In this document: positions 8,037-16,587 of the stretch, piece after piece
Layout: every line of letters begins with the position of its first letter
Position numbering within the stretch: position 1 is the stretch's first letter
NCBI GenBank assembly: GCA_963974055.1
Contig: CAXBCP010000009.1
Location: 62,001-126,000, forward strand
Reading direction: 5' to 3'
Source: CAXBCP01 sp963974055
Lineage (GTDB): Bacteria > Pseudomonadota > Alphaproteobacteria > MPNO01 > UBA830
DNA: 64,000 nucleotides
Translations under genes and position numbers: made by a program
Notes under the pieces: generated by a model
The model's database searches: none
The model's input: the letters and a program-made list of their open reading frames with translations, nothing else
What the model was told of the DNA's origin: nothing

Positions 8037-10715
8037 ATGTCTAAGCGCATGCTTATTGACGGCGCGCACTCGGAAGAGATTCGCGTTGTCGTAACTTCCG
8101 GTACCCGTCTCGACGAATACGATATCGAGACGACTTTCAAAAAACAGGTCAAAGGCAACATCTACCTCGCGAAAGTGACGCGGGTAGAACCGTCGCTGCA
8201 GGCCGCGTTCGTCGATTTCGGCGGCAACCGGCACGGATTTCTGGCTTTCAGCGAAATCCACCCCGACTACTACCAGATCCCGGTCGACGACCGGCAGGCC
8301 CTGATCGACGAACAGGAAGCCCTGGAAATGGAAGCCCGCGCCGCGCGCGAGCACCTTGAAGATATCGACGGCGGCGTCAGCGAAGACGACAGCGACGCGC
8401 ATGATGACGCCGGCGTAGATGACCACGCCGACGACCCCGTCGACGAAGACGTCGAGGCGGAGTTCGACGACGAAACCGGGGACGCAGCCGAATCCGACGA
8501 TGCAGAATCCGACGATGCAGAATCCGACGATGACGATGCCGACGAAGACATCCCGGCGGTGGCGGAAGACAGCGCAGACGGCGACGAATCCGACCCCGAT
8601 CCGGTTGCCGCCGATCCCGATGTCGAAGAGGCCCTCGAAGCGGCCGAAACGTCTTCGCCGCGCCGCACCCGGTCGATGCGCCGCTACAAGATCCAGGAAG
8701 TCATCAAGCGCCGCCAGATCCTGCTGGTGCAGGTGGTCAAGGAAGAGCGCGGCAACAAGGGCGCTGCACTGACGACCTATATCTCCCTCGCCGGACGCTA
8801 TTGCGTGCTGATGCCCAATTCGTCGCGCGGCGGCGGCATTTCGCGGAAGATCACCCTCGCCAAGGAACGCCGCAAACTGCGCGATACGCTGAATTCCCTC
8901 GACATGCCGCAGGGCATGGGCGTGATCATCCGAACGGCGGGACTGGAGCGGAACAAGGCCGAAATCAAGCGCGACTTCGAATACCTCATCCGGGCCTGGG
9001 ACGAAGTGCGGGAAAAAACCCTCGAATCCACGGCGCCCGACATGGTCTACGAGGAAGGCGACATCATCAAACGCGCCATCCGCGACGTCTACAGCAAGGA
9101 CATCGAGGAAATCCTCGTCGAAGGTGCCGATACATACCAGACCGCGAAGCGCTTCATGCGGCTGATGATGCCGAGCCACGCAAAGCGGGTTCAGCAGTAC
9201 CGCGACGACACCATTCCGCTGTATCAGCGTTTCCAGATCGAACAGCAGCTCGACGCGATGCATAACCCCGAGGTCCAGCTGAAATCGGGCGGCTATATCG
9301 TCATCAACCCGACCGAAGCGCTGGTCGCGATCGACGTGAACTCGGGCAAGTCGACCAAGGAACGGAATATCGAGGAAACCGCCCTCAAGACGAATATCGA
9401 AGCCGCCGACGAGGTCGGGCGCCAGCTGCGCCTGCGCGACCTGGCCGGGCTGATCGTCATCGATTTCATCGATATGGAAGACAACCGCAACATCCGCAAG
9501 GTCGAACGCCGGCTGCGCGATGCGATGCAGACCGACCGCGCACGCCTGCAGATCGGCCGGATCAGCAATTTCGGGCTTCTCGAACTGTCGCGCCAGCGCC
9601 TCCGTCCGAGCCTGCTGGAAACCAGCTCGCAGATTTGCCCCCATTGCCGCGGGACGGGAACGATCCTGTCGACGGAATCGATGGCCATGCGCGTGTTGCG
9701 GGCGATCGAGGAAGAAGGCATCCGGATGCGGACCAGCGAGATCACGGTCAAGGTCCCGACCGAGGTTGCGCTGTATATCCTGAACCAGAAACGATCGACC
9801 CTGGTCGACCTTGAGGCGCGCTACGGTTTCCAGGTCATCCTGGAAGGCGACAATTCGGTGATCCCGCCGGATATCGATATCGAACGCGTCAAGGGCCGTC
9901 CCGAACCCACCGTCGGCCAGCCCGCACGGGGCGGCGTTTCCGCCGACGCAGGCGCCGCTGCGATCGACGAGGACGATGACGACGACGTCGAGGACGAAGC
10001 CGAGACCGCCGATGTCGAAGCCGAATCCGCGTCCACCGACGAACCGGCCGAAAAACCCAAACGCCGCCGCCGCCGCGGACGCCGCCGCCCGTCCGGCGAC
10101 GACGCCCGGACGGACGAGGCCCGGACCGACAACGCCCAGCCGGACGACAGCCGGGCGGAAACTCCGGATGCCGACGGCGACGACGAGGGCGATTCCGAAA
10201 AGACGGCGGCAACGGCCGACGGCGACGGAGACGAGAAAACCGCCCCGCGCCGCAGACGGCGGGGACGCCGGGGCGGCCGCCGCCGCAACCGGCCCGCAGA
10301 CGGCGAAGACGCGGCGACTGAAAATGCCGGCGGGGAGACGAACCGGGACGCCCCGGCGGCAGATGCCGGATCGAACCCGTCTGCCGACAGCGAAACGGCC
10401 GCAGAACCTGCTGCCGCAGAAGCGGACGCGGAGACGCCGGCGGACACCGTCCGGAACAACGGCGCCGATCACGACGCGTCACCGGAAACCGCCGAGCCGC
10501 AAGCCGAATCCCGGCCCGAACCGGCGCCTGAGCGGGAACCGGCACCCGAGCCCGAGCCCGAAGCGGACACGGTCGTCGCAGAGGCGCCGCCGCCCGTGGA
10601 GCGTCCCGAGCCGCCGCCCGTTCCCGAAGAGGCCGTGAAATCGCCGGAACCGGCCGCCACGGCGACCGTCGACCGCCCCCGCCGCAAGGGCTGGTGGCAG
10701 AAGATCGTCGAATAG
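8037..10715 (+). CDS. rne: Ribonuclease E
   Basis: An 892-residue endoribonuclease for mRNA decay and rRNA/tRNA processing, scaffold of the degradosome. The start ATG at 8037 gives MSKRMLIDGAHSEE, the expected N-terminus. The S1 domain (from about residue 36) is split by an acidic insert at about 101-211, very rich in Asp/Glu/Ala. The catalytic core carries VAIDVNSGK near 431 and IVIDFIDMED near 478 with the Mg-binding aspartates, and the zinc-link CPHCRGTG near 535. The C-terminal third is low-complexity: acidic blocks alternate with Arg-rich blocks (KRRRRRGRRR, RRRRRGRRGGRRR), then Pro/Glu-rich text. This matches the disordered RNA- and protein-binding tail of alphaproteobacterial RNase E. 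A bidirectional terminator follows. Confidence 0.96.
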   Translation: MSKRMLIDGAHSEEIRVVVTSGTRLDEYDIETTFKKQVKGNIYLAKVTRVEPSLQAAFVDFGGNRHGFLAFSEIHPDYYQIPVDDRQALIDEQEALEMEARAAREHLEDIDGGVSEDDSDAHDDAGVDDHADDPVDEDVEAEFDDETGDAAESDDAESDDAESDDDDADEDIPAVAEDSADGDESDPDPVAADPDVEEALEAAETSSPRRTRSMRRYKIQEVIKRRQILLVQVVKEERGNKGAALTTYISLAGRYCVLMPNSSRGGGISRKITLAKERRKLRDTLNSLDMPQGMGVIIRTAGLERNKAEIKRDFEYLIRAWDEVREKTLESTAPDMVYEEGDIIKRAIRDVYSKDIEEILVEGADTYQTAKRFMRLMMPSHAKRVQQYRDDTIPLYQRFQIEQQLDAMHNPEVQLKSGGYIVINPTEALVAIDVNSGKSTKERNIEETALKTNIEAADEVGRQLRLRDLAGLIVIDFIDMEDNRNIRKVERRLRDAMQTDRARLQIGRISNFGLLELSRQRLRPSLLETSSQICPHCRGTGTILSTESMAMRVLRAIEEEGIRMRTSEITVKVPTEVALYILNQKRSTLVDLEARYGFQVILEGDNSVIPPDIDIERVKGRPEPTVGQPARGGVSADAGAAAIDEDDDDDVEDEAETADVEAESASTDEPAEKPKRRRRRGRRRPSGDDARTDEARTDNAQPDDSRAETPDADGDDEGDSEKTAATADGDGDEKTAPRRRRRGRRGGRRRNRPADGEDAATENAGGETNRDAPAADAGSNPSADSETAAEPAAAEADAETPADTVRNNGADHDASPETAEPQAESRPEPAPEREPAPEPEPEADTVVAEAPPPVERPEPPPVPEEAVKSPEPAATATVDRPRRKGWWQKIVE
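8491..8532 (+). repeat. 15-bp in-frame tandem repeat within the rne acidic insert
   Basis: The unit AATCCGACGATGCAG occurs at 8491 and 8506, with a partial third copy from 8521. It encodes a repeated Glu-Ser-Asp-Asp-Ala pattern inside the acidic S1 insert. Being a multiple of three, expansion or contraction would keep the frame, so this is a likely site of length variation between strains. Confidence 0.85.
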
Positions 10716-10763
10716 GCGCAGGCCGGTTAAATCCGGTTCGGCGCACGGATACATGAAACGTTC

Positions 10764-10788
10764 AGGGCGGCCTTCGGGCCGCCCTTTT
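10764..10788. terminator. Bidirectional Rho-independent terminator between rne and the aminotransferase
   Basis: AGGGCGGCC, a TTCG loop and GGCCGCCCT form a perfect 9-bp GC-rich stem followed by TTTT on the plus strand. It sits 48 bases past the rne stop and just after the aminotransferase stop on the other strand, as expected for convergent genes. Confidence 0.85.
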
Positions 10789-10791
10789 CGG

Positions 10792-11952
10792 TCAGCCCTT
10801 CAGCCAGCCCTGCAGGCGGCGCGCGGCTTCCGCCATGGTCGGCGTATCCCCCGCGAATGAAATCCTGAGAGACGCATGGCCGCGCGCCGGATCGAAATCG
10901 GTTCCCGGCGCGACGGCAATACCGGTCTCCGCGAGAAGCCGGCGGCAGAACGCTTCGCTGTCATTGGTCAGGTCGCTGACATCCGCATAGATGTAGAATG
11001 CGCCGTCGGCGGGGGCCAGCCGGTCGATCCCGGCTTTCGGCAGTTCCCGCAGCAGCAGGTCGCGGTTCGCCGCATAGCGGGCGACGTTTTCATCGAGTTC
11101 GTCGGTACAGTCGAACGCGGCGCAGGCCGCGCGCTGCGACAGGGTCGGCACCGAGATGAAAATATTCTGGGCCAGGCATTCGACCGACCGCTGCAGGTCT
11201 TCGGGGATGATCATCCATCCGATCCGCCAGCCGGTCATCGAATAGTATTTGGAAAAACTGTTCACCACGAAGGCATTCGCGGTATGGCTGAGCGCCGTGG
11301 CGCCCGGCATCGAATAGGTTATGCCGTGATAGATTTCATCGGAGATCAGCCGGATTCCGCGGTCCTCGCAATAGGCGACCAGCGCCGCCATGTCCGCCGC
11401 CGGCAGCATCGTGCCCGTCGGGTTGGCCGGGCTCGCGACGATCAGCCCGTCGATTTCGCCGGTTTCGCGCGCGATGCGCTCGAGCGCGGCGGGCGTCGGC
11501 TGATAGCGGTCCGCCACGGAGGCCGGCACGCCGACCGCTTCGATGCCGAGCGCCGACAGGATATTGCGGTAGGCCGGGTATCCGGGATCCGCCAGCGCCA
11601 CGCGGTCGCCGGCATCGAACGCCGAGAGAAAGGCGAGCATGAACCCGCCCGACGATCCCGTCGTGACCACGACGCGGCCGTCCGCCAGGTCGATATCGTG
11701 GGTATCGCGGTAATACTGTGCGATACGCGCCCGCAGGGGATCAATGCCGAGCGCCTCGGTATATCCCAGGCGGTCCCCCCTGAGGGCGGCCTCCGCCGCC
11801 GCGATCACCCCGGCCGGTGCGCCGGTCGACGGCTGGCCGACTTCGAGATGCAGGATGTCTTCGCCGGCGGCTTCGCGACGGTTCGCTTCGCGCAGGACGT
11901 CCATGACGATGAAGGGCGGAACCTGGCCGCGCCGAGAGCGTTTCAGCGCCAT
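10792..11952 (-). CDS. Pyridoxal-phosphate-dependent aminotransferase (class I/II)
   Basis: A 386-residue fold-type I aminotransferase. Visible features are GQPSTGAPAGVIAAA near the N-terminus, TTGSSGGFMLAF for phosphate binding, ASPANPTGTMLP with the substrate/PLP Asn, LISDEIYHGI with the PLP Asp, and SFSKYYSMTGWRIGW carrying the Schiff-base Lys. The final domain ends with GHASLRISFAG, whose Arg binds the substrate carboxylate. It belongs to the aspartate/aromatic aminotransferase group; the actual amino acid cannot be decided. The ATG at 11952 gives the usual MALKRSRRG start; longer in-frame starts run into the neighbouring gene. It lies two bases downstream of the GGT-like gene and is probably co-transcribed with it. 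Confidence 0.9.
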   Translation of the reverse strand: MALKRSRRGQVPPFIVMDVLREANRREAAGEDILHLEVGQPSTGAPAGVIAAAEAALRGDRLGYTEALGIDPLRARIAQYYRDTHDIDLADGRVVVTTGSSGGFMLAFLSAFDAGDRVALADPGYPAYRNILSALGIEAVGVPASVADRYQPTPAALERIARETGEIDGLIVASPANPTGTMLPAADMAALVAYCEDRGIRLISDEIYHGITYSMPGATALSHTANAFVVNSFSKYYSMTGWRIGWMIIPEDLQRSVECLAQNIFISVPTLSQRAACAAFDCTDELDENVARYAANRDLLLRELPKAGIDRLAPADGAFYIYADVSDLTNDSEAFCRRLLAETGIAVAPGTDFDPARGHASLRISFAGDTPTMAEAARRLQGWLKG

Positions 11953-11954
11953 GT

Positions 11955-13238
11955 TCAGAACGCGGCGCTGACGGCGAGTCCGTAGCCGGCCGGATCGGCG
12001 GCGAAGCGGCACAGCTCGGGTCCGTCGCGCGCGCCCTTGGGGCATGAAATCACGTTGGCCCGCCCCGCCGCGATCCGCGGACCCGGTTTCGCGGCCGGCC
12101 CGAACGCCTGTGCGGGCGGCACCTCCTCGACAAACGCATTTACCGCCGTCCGAATACCGCGCAGGGCGCCAAGCGCGCCGCCGGAACCCGCAGCCGCGCC
12201 GCGGGCGTCTTGGAGGGGAAGGTTGACCAGAACCATCGGCAGGCCGGGAAACGTGTCGTCCCGCGGCGGCGCTGCCGCGATAATGCCGGTCTCCCCGATC
12301 ATCCGTGCGGCCCCCAGCGTACCGTTTGCCGTGACGACACAGGACACGGCCCCGCCCGCGAGATCCATTGCAACGAAGCCCGCACTGTCGAACGACGCCC
12401 CGGACTCGACCGCCGGCGGCGGCTGCTCGTCGGCCATCGCCCGCCATGCCGCCCGGGCTGCCGTCGCACCCGGGCCCGGCGGCATGTGCATTTCGTCATT
12501 ACCGACATTCACGACTTCGGTCGCGAGCCATTTCGGGCGGTAATCCCGGAAGGCGCTGACCGGCACGTCGATCCCGGCCGTCTGCCCGAGCTCCGCCGCG
12601 AGCGATTTCGCAAGATCGCCGGCATAGAATTCGCCGGGGCCGCGGACGCGGATCCCCGCGATCATCGTCGAAAGCGCGGTCTGGCGAAGCATGTCGCCCT
12701 CGGCCAGCGGCTTGCCGTCGGGTGCGAAAAGACGGCGCAGGCCGGGATCTGAAAACGCTTCGTCCGGCAGCCCTGCGATCTGGCGGGCAAAGGCGCGCGG
12801 CACCGCATTCCCGAACCGCGCCAGGCGTTCCGCCGGCAGGAGCAACGCTTCCCATTTGAGCCGGCCGTACCGGGCATGCATGGCGAACATCCCGCGCACC
12901 GATCCGGGAATCATGACGGCCCGGCTGCCGGCGCTGAACAGCGCCGGGCGGAAATCGATGGCCTCGACCTTGTCTCCGCCGCCGGCGTAAACCACGCAAT
13001 ACCCGCCGCCGCCCAGCGTCGCCGCCCCGGGATAGGTCACCGCGAGGGCAAAATACGTCGCCACGGCCGCGTCGACAGCGGTGCCGCCGGACGACAGGAT
13101 ATCGCGCCCGACCAGTGCCGAACGCGGCTCGTCCGAGACCACCCCGCCGAAATTCTCCACCAGGTGCCCGACCTGGCCTTCGGGCGGCGCGTCGCTGCCG
13201 CAGGCGGCGCAGATCAATCCTGCGCCGATCGCCGTCAT
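11955..13238 (-). CDS. Degenerate gamma-glutamyltransferase-family lipoprotein-like protein
   Basis: A 427-residue relative of gamma-glutamyltranspeptidase, an Ntn hydrolase. Family landmarks are present: GTAVDAAVATYFALAVTYP, TLGGGGYCVVY, IPGSVRGMFAMHARYG and, late, a Gly-rich AAAGSGGALGALRG. The processing/catalytic segment, normally TTHxSVVD, reads DSAGFVAMD, so the nucleophilic Thr appears replaced by Ser 285 and the neighbouring residues differ. The protein is about 150 residues shorter than E. coli Ggt. The N-terminus has a hydrophobic stretch ending in CAAC, a possible lipoprotein signal. The start is uncertain: ATG 13238 is used, while GTG 13304 would give a better basic n-region but overlap the divergent M48 gene. 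Activity is doubtful. Confidence 0.72.
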   Translation of the reverse strand: MTAIGAGLICAACGSDAPPEGQVGHLVENFGGVVSDEPRSALVGRDILSSGGTAVDAAVATYFALAVTYPGAATLGGGGYCVVYAGGGDKVEAIDFRPALFSAGSRAVMIPGSVRGMFAMHARYGRLKWEALLLPAERLARFGNAVPRAFARQIAGLPDEAFSDPGLRRLFAPDGKPLAEGDMLRQTALSTMIAGIRVRGPGEFYAGDLAKSLAAELGQTAGIDVPVSAFRDYRPKWLATEVVNVGNDEMHMPPGPGATAARAAWRAMADEQPPPAVESGASFDSAGFVAMDLAGGAVSCVVTANGTLGAARMIGETGIIAAAPPRDDTFPGLPMVLVNLPLQDARGAAAGSGGALGALRGIRTAVNAFVEEVPPAQAFGPAAKPGPRIAAGRANVISCPKGARDGPELCRFAADPAGYGLAVSAAF

Positions 13239-13241
13239 CAA

Positions 13242-13270
13242 TTGACGGAACAGGGGGCGGCACCTACTTA
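13242..13270 (+). promoter_or_regulatory. Candidate sigma-70 promoter for the M48 protease gene
   Basis: TTGACG at 13242-13247 and TACTTA at 13265-13270 are separated by 17 bp. The -35 box is close to consensus and the -10 weak. It lies 27-55 bases upstream of the TTG start at 13297 and just before the divergent GGT-like gene, where a promoter is needed. Predicted from spacing only. Confidence 0.4.
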
Positions 13271-13296
13271 TAGGGCCAGGAACGAGAGTAAAGCCG

Positions 13297-14664
13297 TTGC
13301 GCACTGCAGTTTCCTCCATGGCAGCCACTGTTGCTGTCATCGCGATTGTATCGCTGTATATGTCGCTGGCACCCGCCCCGGCGCGGGCGGCCGGAATCCG
13401 CGATGCGGAGATCGAACATACCATCCGCACCTACGCTTCGCCACTTCTCCGCGCTGCCGGCATCGAACAGCGCGATTTCGGCCTGCACATCGTCAACGAT
13501 TCGGCCCTGAACGCGTTCGTCGCCCGCGGCCAGCGTATTTTTCTGACCACGGGCCTGCTGATGTCGTCCGACCGCCCGGCCCAGGTTATCGGCGTGCTCG
13601 CCCATGAAATGGGTCACATCACCGGCGGCCATCTCGCCCGGCTCGACGGCGCGCTGGACGACGCCCGCAACCAGGCCCTGATCGGCCAGCTTGTCGGGAT
13701 CGCCATCGGGCTGCTCGCCAGGGACGCGGGTGTCGCGGCGGCCGGCACCGCCGCGGGTACCGGCGTCGCGGTCAAGAACCTGCTCAAATACAGCCGGGCG
13801 CAGGAACAGTCCGCCGACCAGGTCGCCGTCAACCTGCTCGACCAGACCGAGATTTCGGCCCGCGGCCTGCTGGAATTTTTCGAGCTGATGCAGGACCAGG
13901 AACTCCTGGTCCGGGCGCGGCAGGACGATTACGTGGTCACCCATCCTCTGACCCGGGACCGGATGTCGTTCATCCGGAATCATGTGGCGAAGTCGCGCCA
14001 TTCCGACAACCAGCTGCCGACGGTGTTGCAGGCCATGCATGACCGCATGGTCGCCAAGCTCAAGGGATTTATCAACCCGCCGGCACGGACGCTGAACGAA
14101 TTCAAGGCGGACGATCCCTCGGTAATGGCCCGCTACGCCCGGGCCGTCGCCTATTACCGCGACGCCCGGCTGACCGAAGCGCTGCCGATCATCAGCGGCC
14201 TGATCGCCGAAGCGCCCGACGACCCGTATTTTCACGAACTAAAAGGCCAGGTCCTGTTCGAGAACGGCAAGCTCGAAGAGGCCCTGCCCGAATATCAGAA
14301 GGCCGTGGACCTGCGCCCGAAACAGCCGCTGCTGCGGGTCGGGCTCGCCCATGTCCAGCTGGAACTCAACCGCGACGACCTGCTGCCCGTCGCGCTGGGA
14401 CATATCAAGCAGGCGCTCCGCTACGACAACACGATGCCGCTGTCCTGGCGGCTGGCGGCAACCGCCTACGGCCGCAACGGCGAACTCGGGCTGTCGGCGC
14501 TTGCGCTGGCCGAACATAACCTGCTGATCGGCCGCCATCTCGATGCCGAAGGCCAGGCGAAAAAGGCCGTGCGGCTTCTATCGGCGAATTCCCCCGGCTG
14601 GCTCCGGGCGCAGGATATCGCGGCAACCGCCGAACGGGCCCGCAGGAAGAGAAAAGACCAGTAG
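13297..14664 (+). CDS. Periplasmic M48 metalloprotease with TPR repeats (BepA-like)
   Basis: A 455-residue zinc protease with an N-terminal signal peptide ending near ARAAG. The HExxH motif is in LAHEMGHITGGH near residue 102. The third zinc ligand Glu lies in EQSADQVAVNLL, and the C-terminal half consists of TPR helices (for example NPYFHELKGQVLFENGKLEEALPEYQKAV-like repeats around 300-400). This order is that of BepA/YfgC, which degrades or matures stalled outer-membrane proteins such as LptD in the periplasm. The start is TTG at 13297; an ATG at 13318 is an alternative that would shorten the n-region. A DsbA-family gene follows by 11 bp, consistent with a role in envelope protein folding. 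Confidence 0.92.
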   Translation: MRTAVSSMAATVAVIAIVSLYMSLAPAPARAAGIRDAEIEHTIRTYASPLLRAAGIEQRDFGLHIVNDSALNAFVARGQRIFLTTGLLMSSDRPAQVIGVLAHEMGHITGGHLARLDGALDDARNQALIGQLVGIAIGLLARDAGVAAAGTAAGTGVAVKNLLKYSRAQEQSADQVAVNLLDQTEISARGLLEFFELMQDQELLVRARQDDYVVTHPLTRDRMSFIRNHVAKSRHSDNQLPTVLQAMHDRMVAKLKGFINPPARTLNEFKADDPSVMARYARAVAYYRDARLTEALPIISGLIAEAPDDPYFHELKGQVLFENGKLEEALPEYQKAVDLRPKQPLLRVGLAHVQLELNRDDLLPVALGHIKQALRYDNTMPLSWRLAATAYGRNGELGLSALALAEHNLLIGRHLDAEGQAKKAVRLLSANSPGWLRAQDIAATAERARRKRKDQ

Positions 14665-14675
14665 ATGCAGGCGAT

Positions 14676-15476
14676 ATGAAAATACCAAACACCCGATACG
14701 GCACCGGCGGAACGGGCCGGCGCGCGGCCCGGGCGTTGACCGCGCTCGTTTTTATGACCGGCGTGACCGGCGCCGCATCCGCCCAGGCGCCTTCGCCCGC
14801 CTCTGCGGGAACCGCCGATAAAGCGGCAATCGAGAAGATCGTCCGCGACTACATCCTCGACAACCCCGAGATCGTCGCCGACGCGATCCAGCGCTTGCGG
14901 GAAAAAAAGAAACGGGCCGACAGCGCTGCCGATCTGCAGCGGCTCGCCGCGAACCGCGACGCGCTTCTCAACGACCCGGCCTCCCCGGTCGGCGGCAACC
15001 CGCAGGGCGATGTAACGATCGTCGAATTCTTCGACTACCGCTGCGGCGTCTGCAAACGCCTCCACCCGATCGTGGACGAACTGGTCAAGTCGGATCCGGA
15101 TATCCGCCGGGTCTACAAGGACTGGCCCATCCTCGGGCCGAACTCGGTACTGGCCGCCCGCGCCGCGATCGCGTCGCGCAAACAGGGCAAGTACCTGTCC
15201 TTACACAAGGTAATGATGGAATCCGGTTCCGCGTTCGGGGAAAGCGCCATCATGGCGATGGCCGAATCCGTCGGCATCGACGCCGCCCGGCTGCGCCGGG
15301 ACATGCGCGCCGCCGAGACCGACGAAATCATCCGCAGAAATTATGCTCTCGCCGAGAAGCTGAAGCTGACCGGAACGCCGTCGATCGTGATCGGGGATAC
15401 CCTGCTACGCGGCGCCCGCGACCTCGCATCGCTGCGGGCACTGGTCGCCGGGGCGCGCGCAGAAAAGAAACGGTAA
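14676..15476 (+). CDS. DsbA-family periplasmic thiol-disulfide oxidoreductase
   Basis: A 266-residue exported protein with a signal peptide (cleavage probably after AASAQ). A short N-terminal helical segment (IEKIVRDYILDNPEIV) is typical of the Com1/ScsC-like subgroup. The DsbA thioredoxin domain has the active site Cys-Gly-Val-Cys near residue 122 in FDYRCGVCKRLHP and the cis-proline loop in GTPSIVIGDTLLRGA. It should oxidise or isomerise disulfides in the periplasm. It is separated from the M48 protease gene by only 11 bp and so is likely in the same operon. Confidence 0.93.
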   Translation: MKIPNTRYGTGGTGRRAARALTALVFMTGVTGAASAQAPSPASAGTADKAAIEKIVRDYILDNPEIVADAIQRLREKKKRADSAADLQRLAANRDALLNDPASPVGGNPQGDVTIVEFFDYRCGVCKRLHPIVDELVKSDPDIRRVYKDWPILGPNSVLAARAAIASRKQGKYLSLHKVMMESGSAFGESAIMAMAESVGIDAARLRRDMRAAETDEIIRRNYALAEKLKLTGTPSIVIGDTLLRGARDLASLRALVAGARAEKKR

Positions 15477-15542
15477 ACGGGCGGCGCCAATGGCCGTCGC
15501 AGGCGTCGCGCCCGCAATGCCTCGGCTTCCGGTTGCTTCGAT

Positions 15543-16259
15543 TCAGGGGAGCTTGGACGCCGCGCCGCGCAGCAGGTCCTCGATCACCTGCCCCATTTCC
15601 GACTGCGACAGTTTGCGGTCGGCATCCGTCCCGCCCCTGATCCGGGCGGATTTAAGACGCATACGCTCCAGCAGGCCGCCCATTCCGTGGGCGGATATCA
15701 CCGATGCATATTCCTGGCGCTTCATCACCATCAGACTGACGCCGTCGACGATCATATCCGTCGCCGTCGCGGTGCATTCGTCGACACTGATACGCCAGCC
15801 GACCTTCACAGCGCCGCCCCGGGCGCCTTTGACAATCGCCGTCACCAGACGGTCGTTCGATTGCAGAAGCCGGTTGTCGACTATCGTATAGGCCGCCGCG
15901 CGATAGCGCAGTATCTGTTCCGTCAGGCCGGGAAATACGGTCTCGCCGAACAGCTTTTCGTATTCGGCGCGCTGTGCTTCCGTGGCGCGTCGCCAGTGAA
16001 CGCCAAGGGCATAACGGGAAACGATACCGACGGGCACCTTCGCGCGGATGAAGGCGTCCAGGTTTTCTTCCGCCGCGCCGTCGGCCACCTTCACCGTCGC
16101 GCGGTCGTACAGATCGCGGACGAACGTCTCCGCCATCGCCTGATCGCTCGCCGGGCAGGTACTCGCCAGCGCGCCGACAGGCAGGGCAGCCAGAACCGCC
16201 CCGAGGACCGGGATGAACCGTCCCCTGAGGGCGGCGATCGATTTTCTCATCGGTGCCAT
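15543..16259 (-). CDS. mlaC: MlaC-type phospholipid shuttle protein (Ttg2D family)
   Basis: About 238 residues with a signal peptide (basic MRKSIAALRGR, then a hydrophobic run to GALAS). The mature part has the MlaC pattern: AMAETFVRDLYDRA near the start, SRYALGVHWRRATEAQRAEYEKLF, and KVGWRISV...IVDGVSLMVMKRQEY. MlaC carries phospholipids between the outer-membrane MlaA complex and the inner-membrane MlaFEDB transporter. The start is uncertain between 16277, 16259 and 16250; none has a strong ribosome site, and 16250 gives the most typical signal peptide. The mlaD homologue lies 7 kb away instead of in one operon. Confidence 0.88.
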   Translation of the reverse strand: MAPMRKSIAALRGRFIPVLGAVLAALPVGALASTCPASDQAMAETFVRDLYDRATVKVADGAAEENLDAFIRAKVPVGIVSRYALGVHWRRATEAQRAEYEKLFGETVFPGLTEQILRYRAAAYTIVDNRLLQSNDRLVTAIVKGARGGAVKVGWRISVDECTATATDMIVDGVSLMVMKRQEYASVISAHGMGGLLERMRLKSARIRGGTDADRKLSQSEMGQVIEDLLRGAASKLP

Positions 16260-16587
16260 CTTAATCTGTATAACCATTCAGAATACTTTTCGTTCCCGAC
16301 ACGCGGTCGCGGAACGGATTATCATCGGGAAACACCGCGCCATCGCCGCGACGGGTCCCCCGTTACGTCAAATTCTCCGGAAACGCATAAATCTCCCAAA
16401 TCCTGCGGATGCCGGACGATAGACGCCGCTCGCCCCCGCCCGCAAAACCTGGAAAAACACGCAACAATCGCCCGACCGAAACGCTTCGGCCCTTGGAACG
16501 TTACATGGGTCGCTGTGCCAATACAGTCAAGTCTGCAAGTATCCGGAGTATTCGTTAATGCGCCGCAGACGACGCAAAACCGAATAT
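16260..16587. other. Intergenic region between maiA-like gene and mlaC
   Basis: About 330 bp with no convincing gene; the ORFs here are shadows or short frames without family features. On the minus strand, AGTCAA at 16525-16530 reads TTGACT and could be a -35 box for mlaC, but the -10 position 17 bases on (CATGTA) is poor. Nothing else is recognised. Confidence 0.4.

Noticed and set aside
7707..10472. A 921-codon open frame on the minus strand opposite rne
   Set aside because: Low-complexity antisense of the acidic and Arg-rich parts of RNase E; no family features, and rne is certain.
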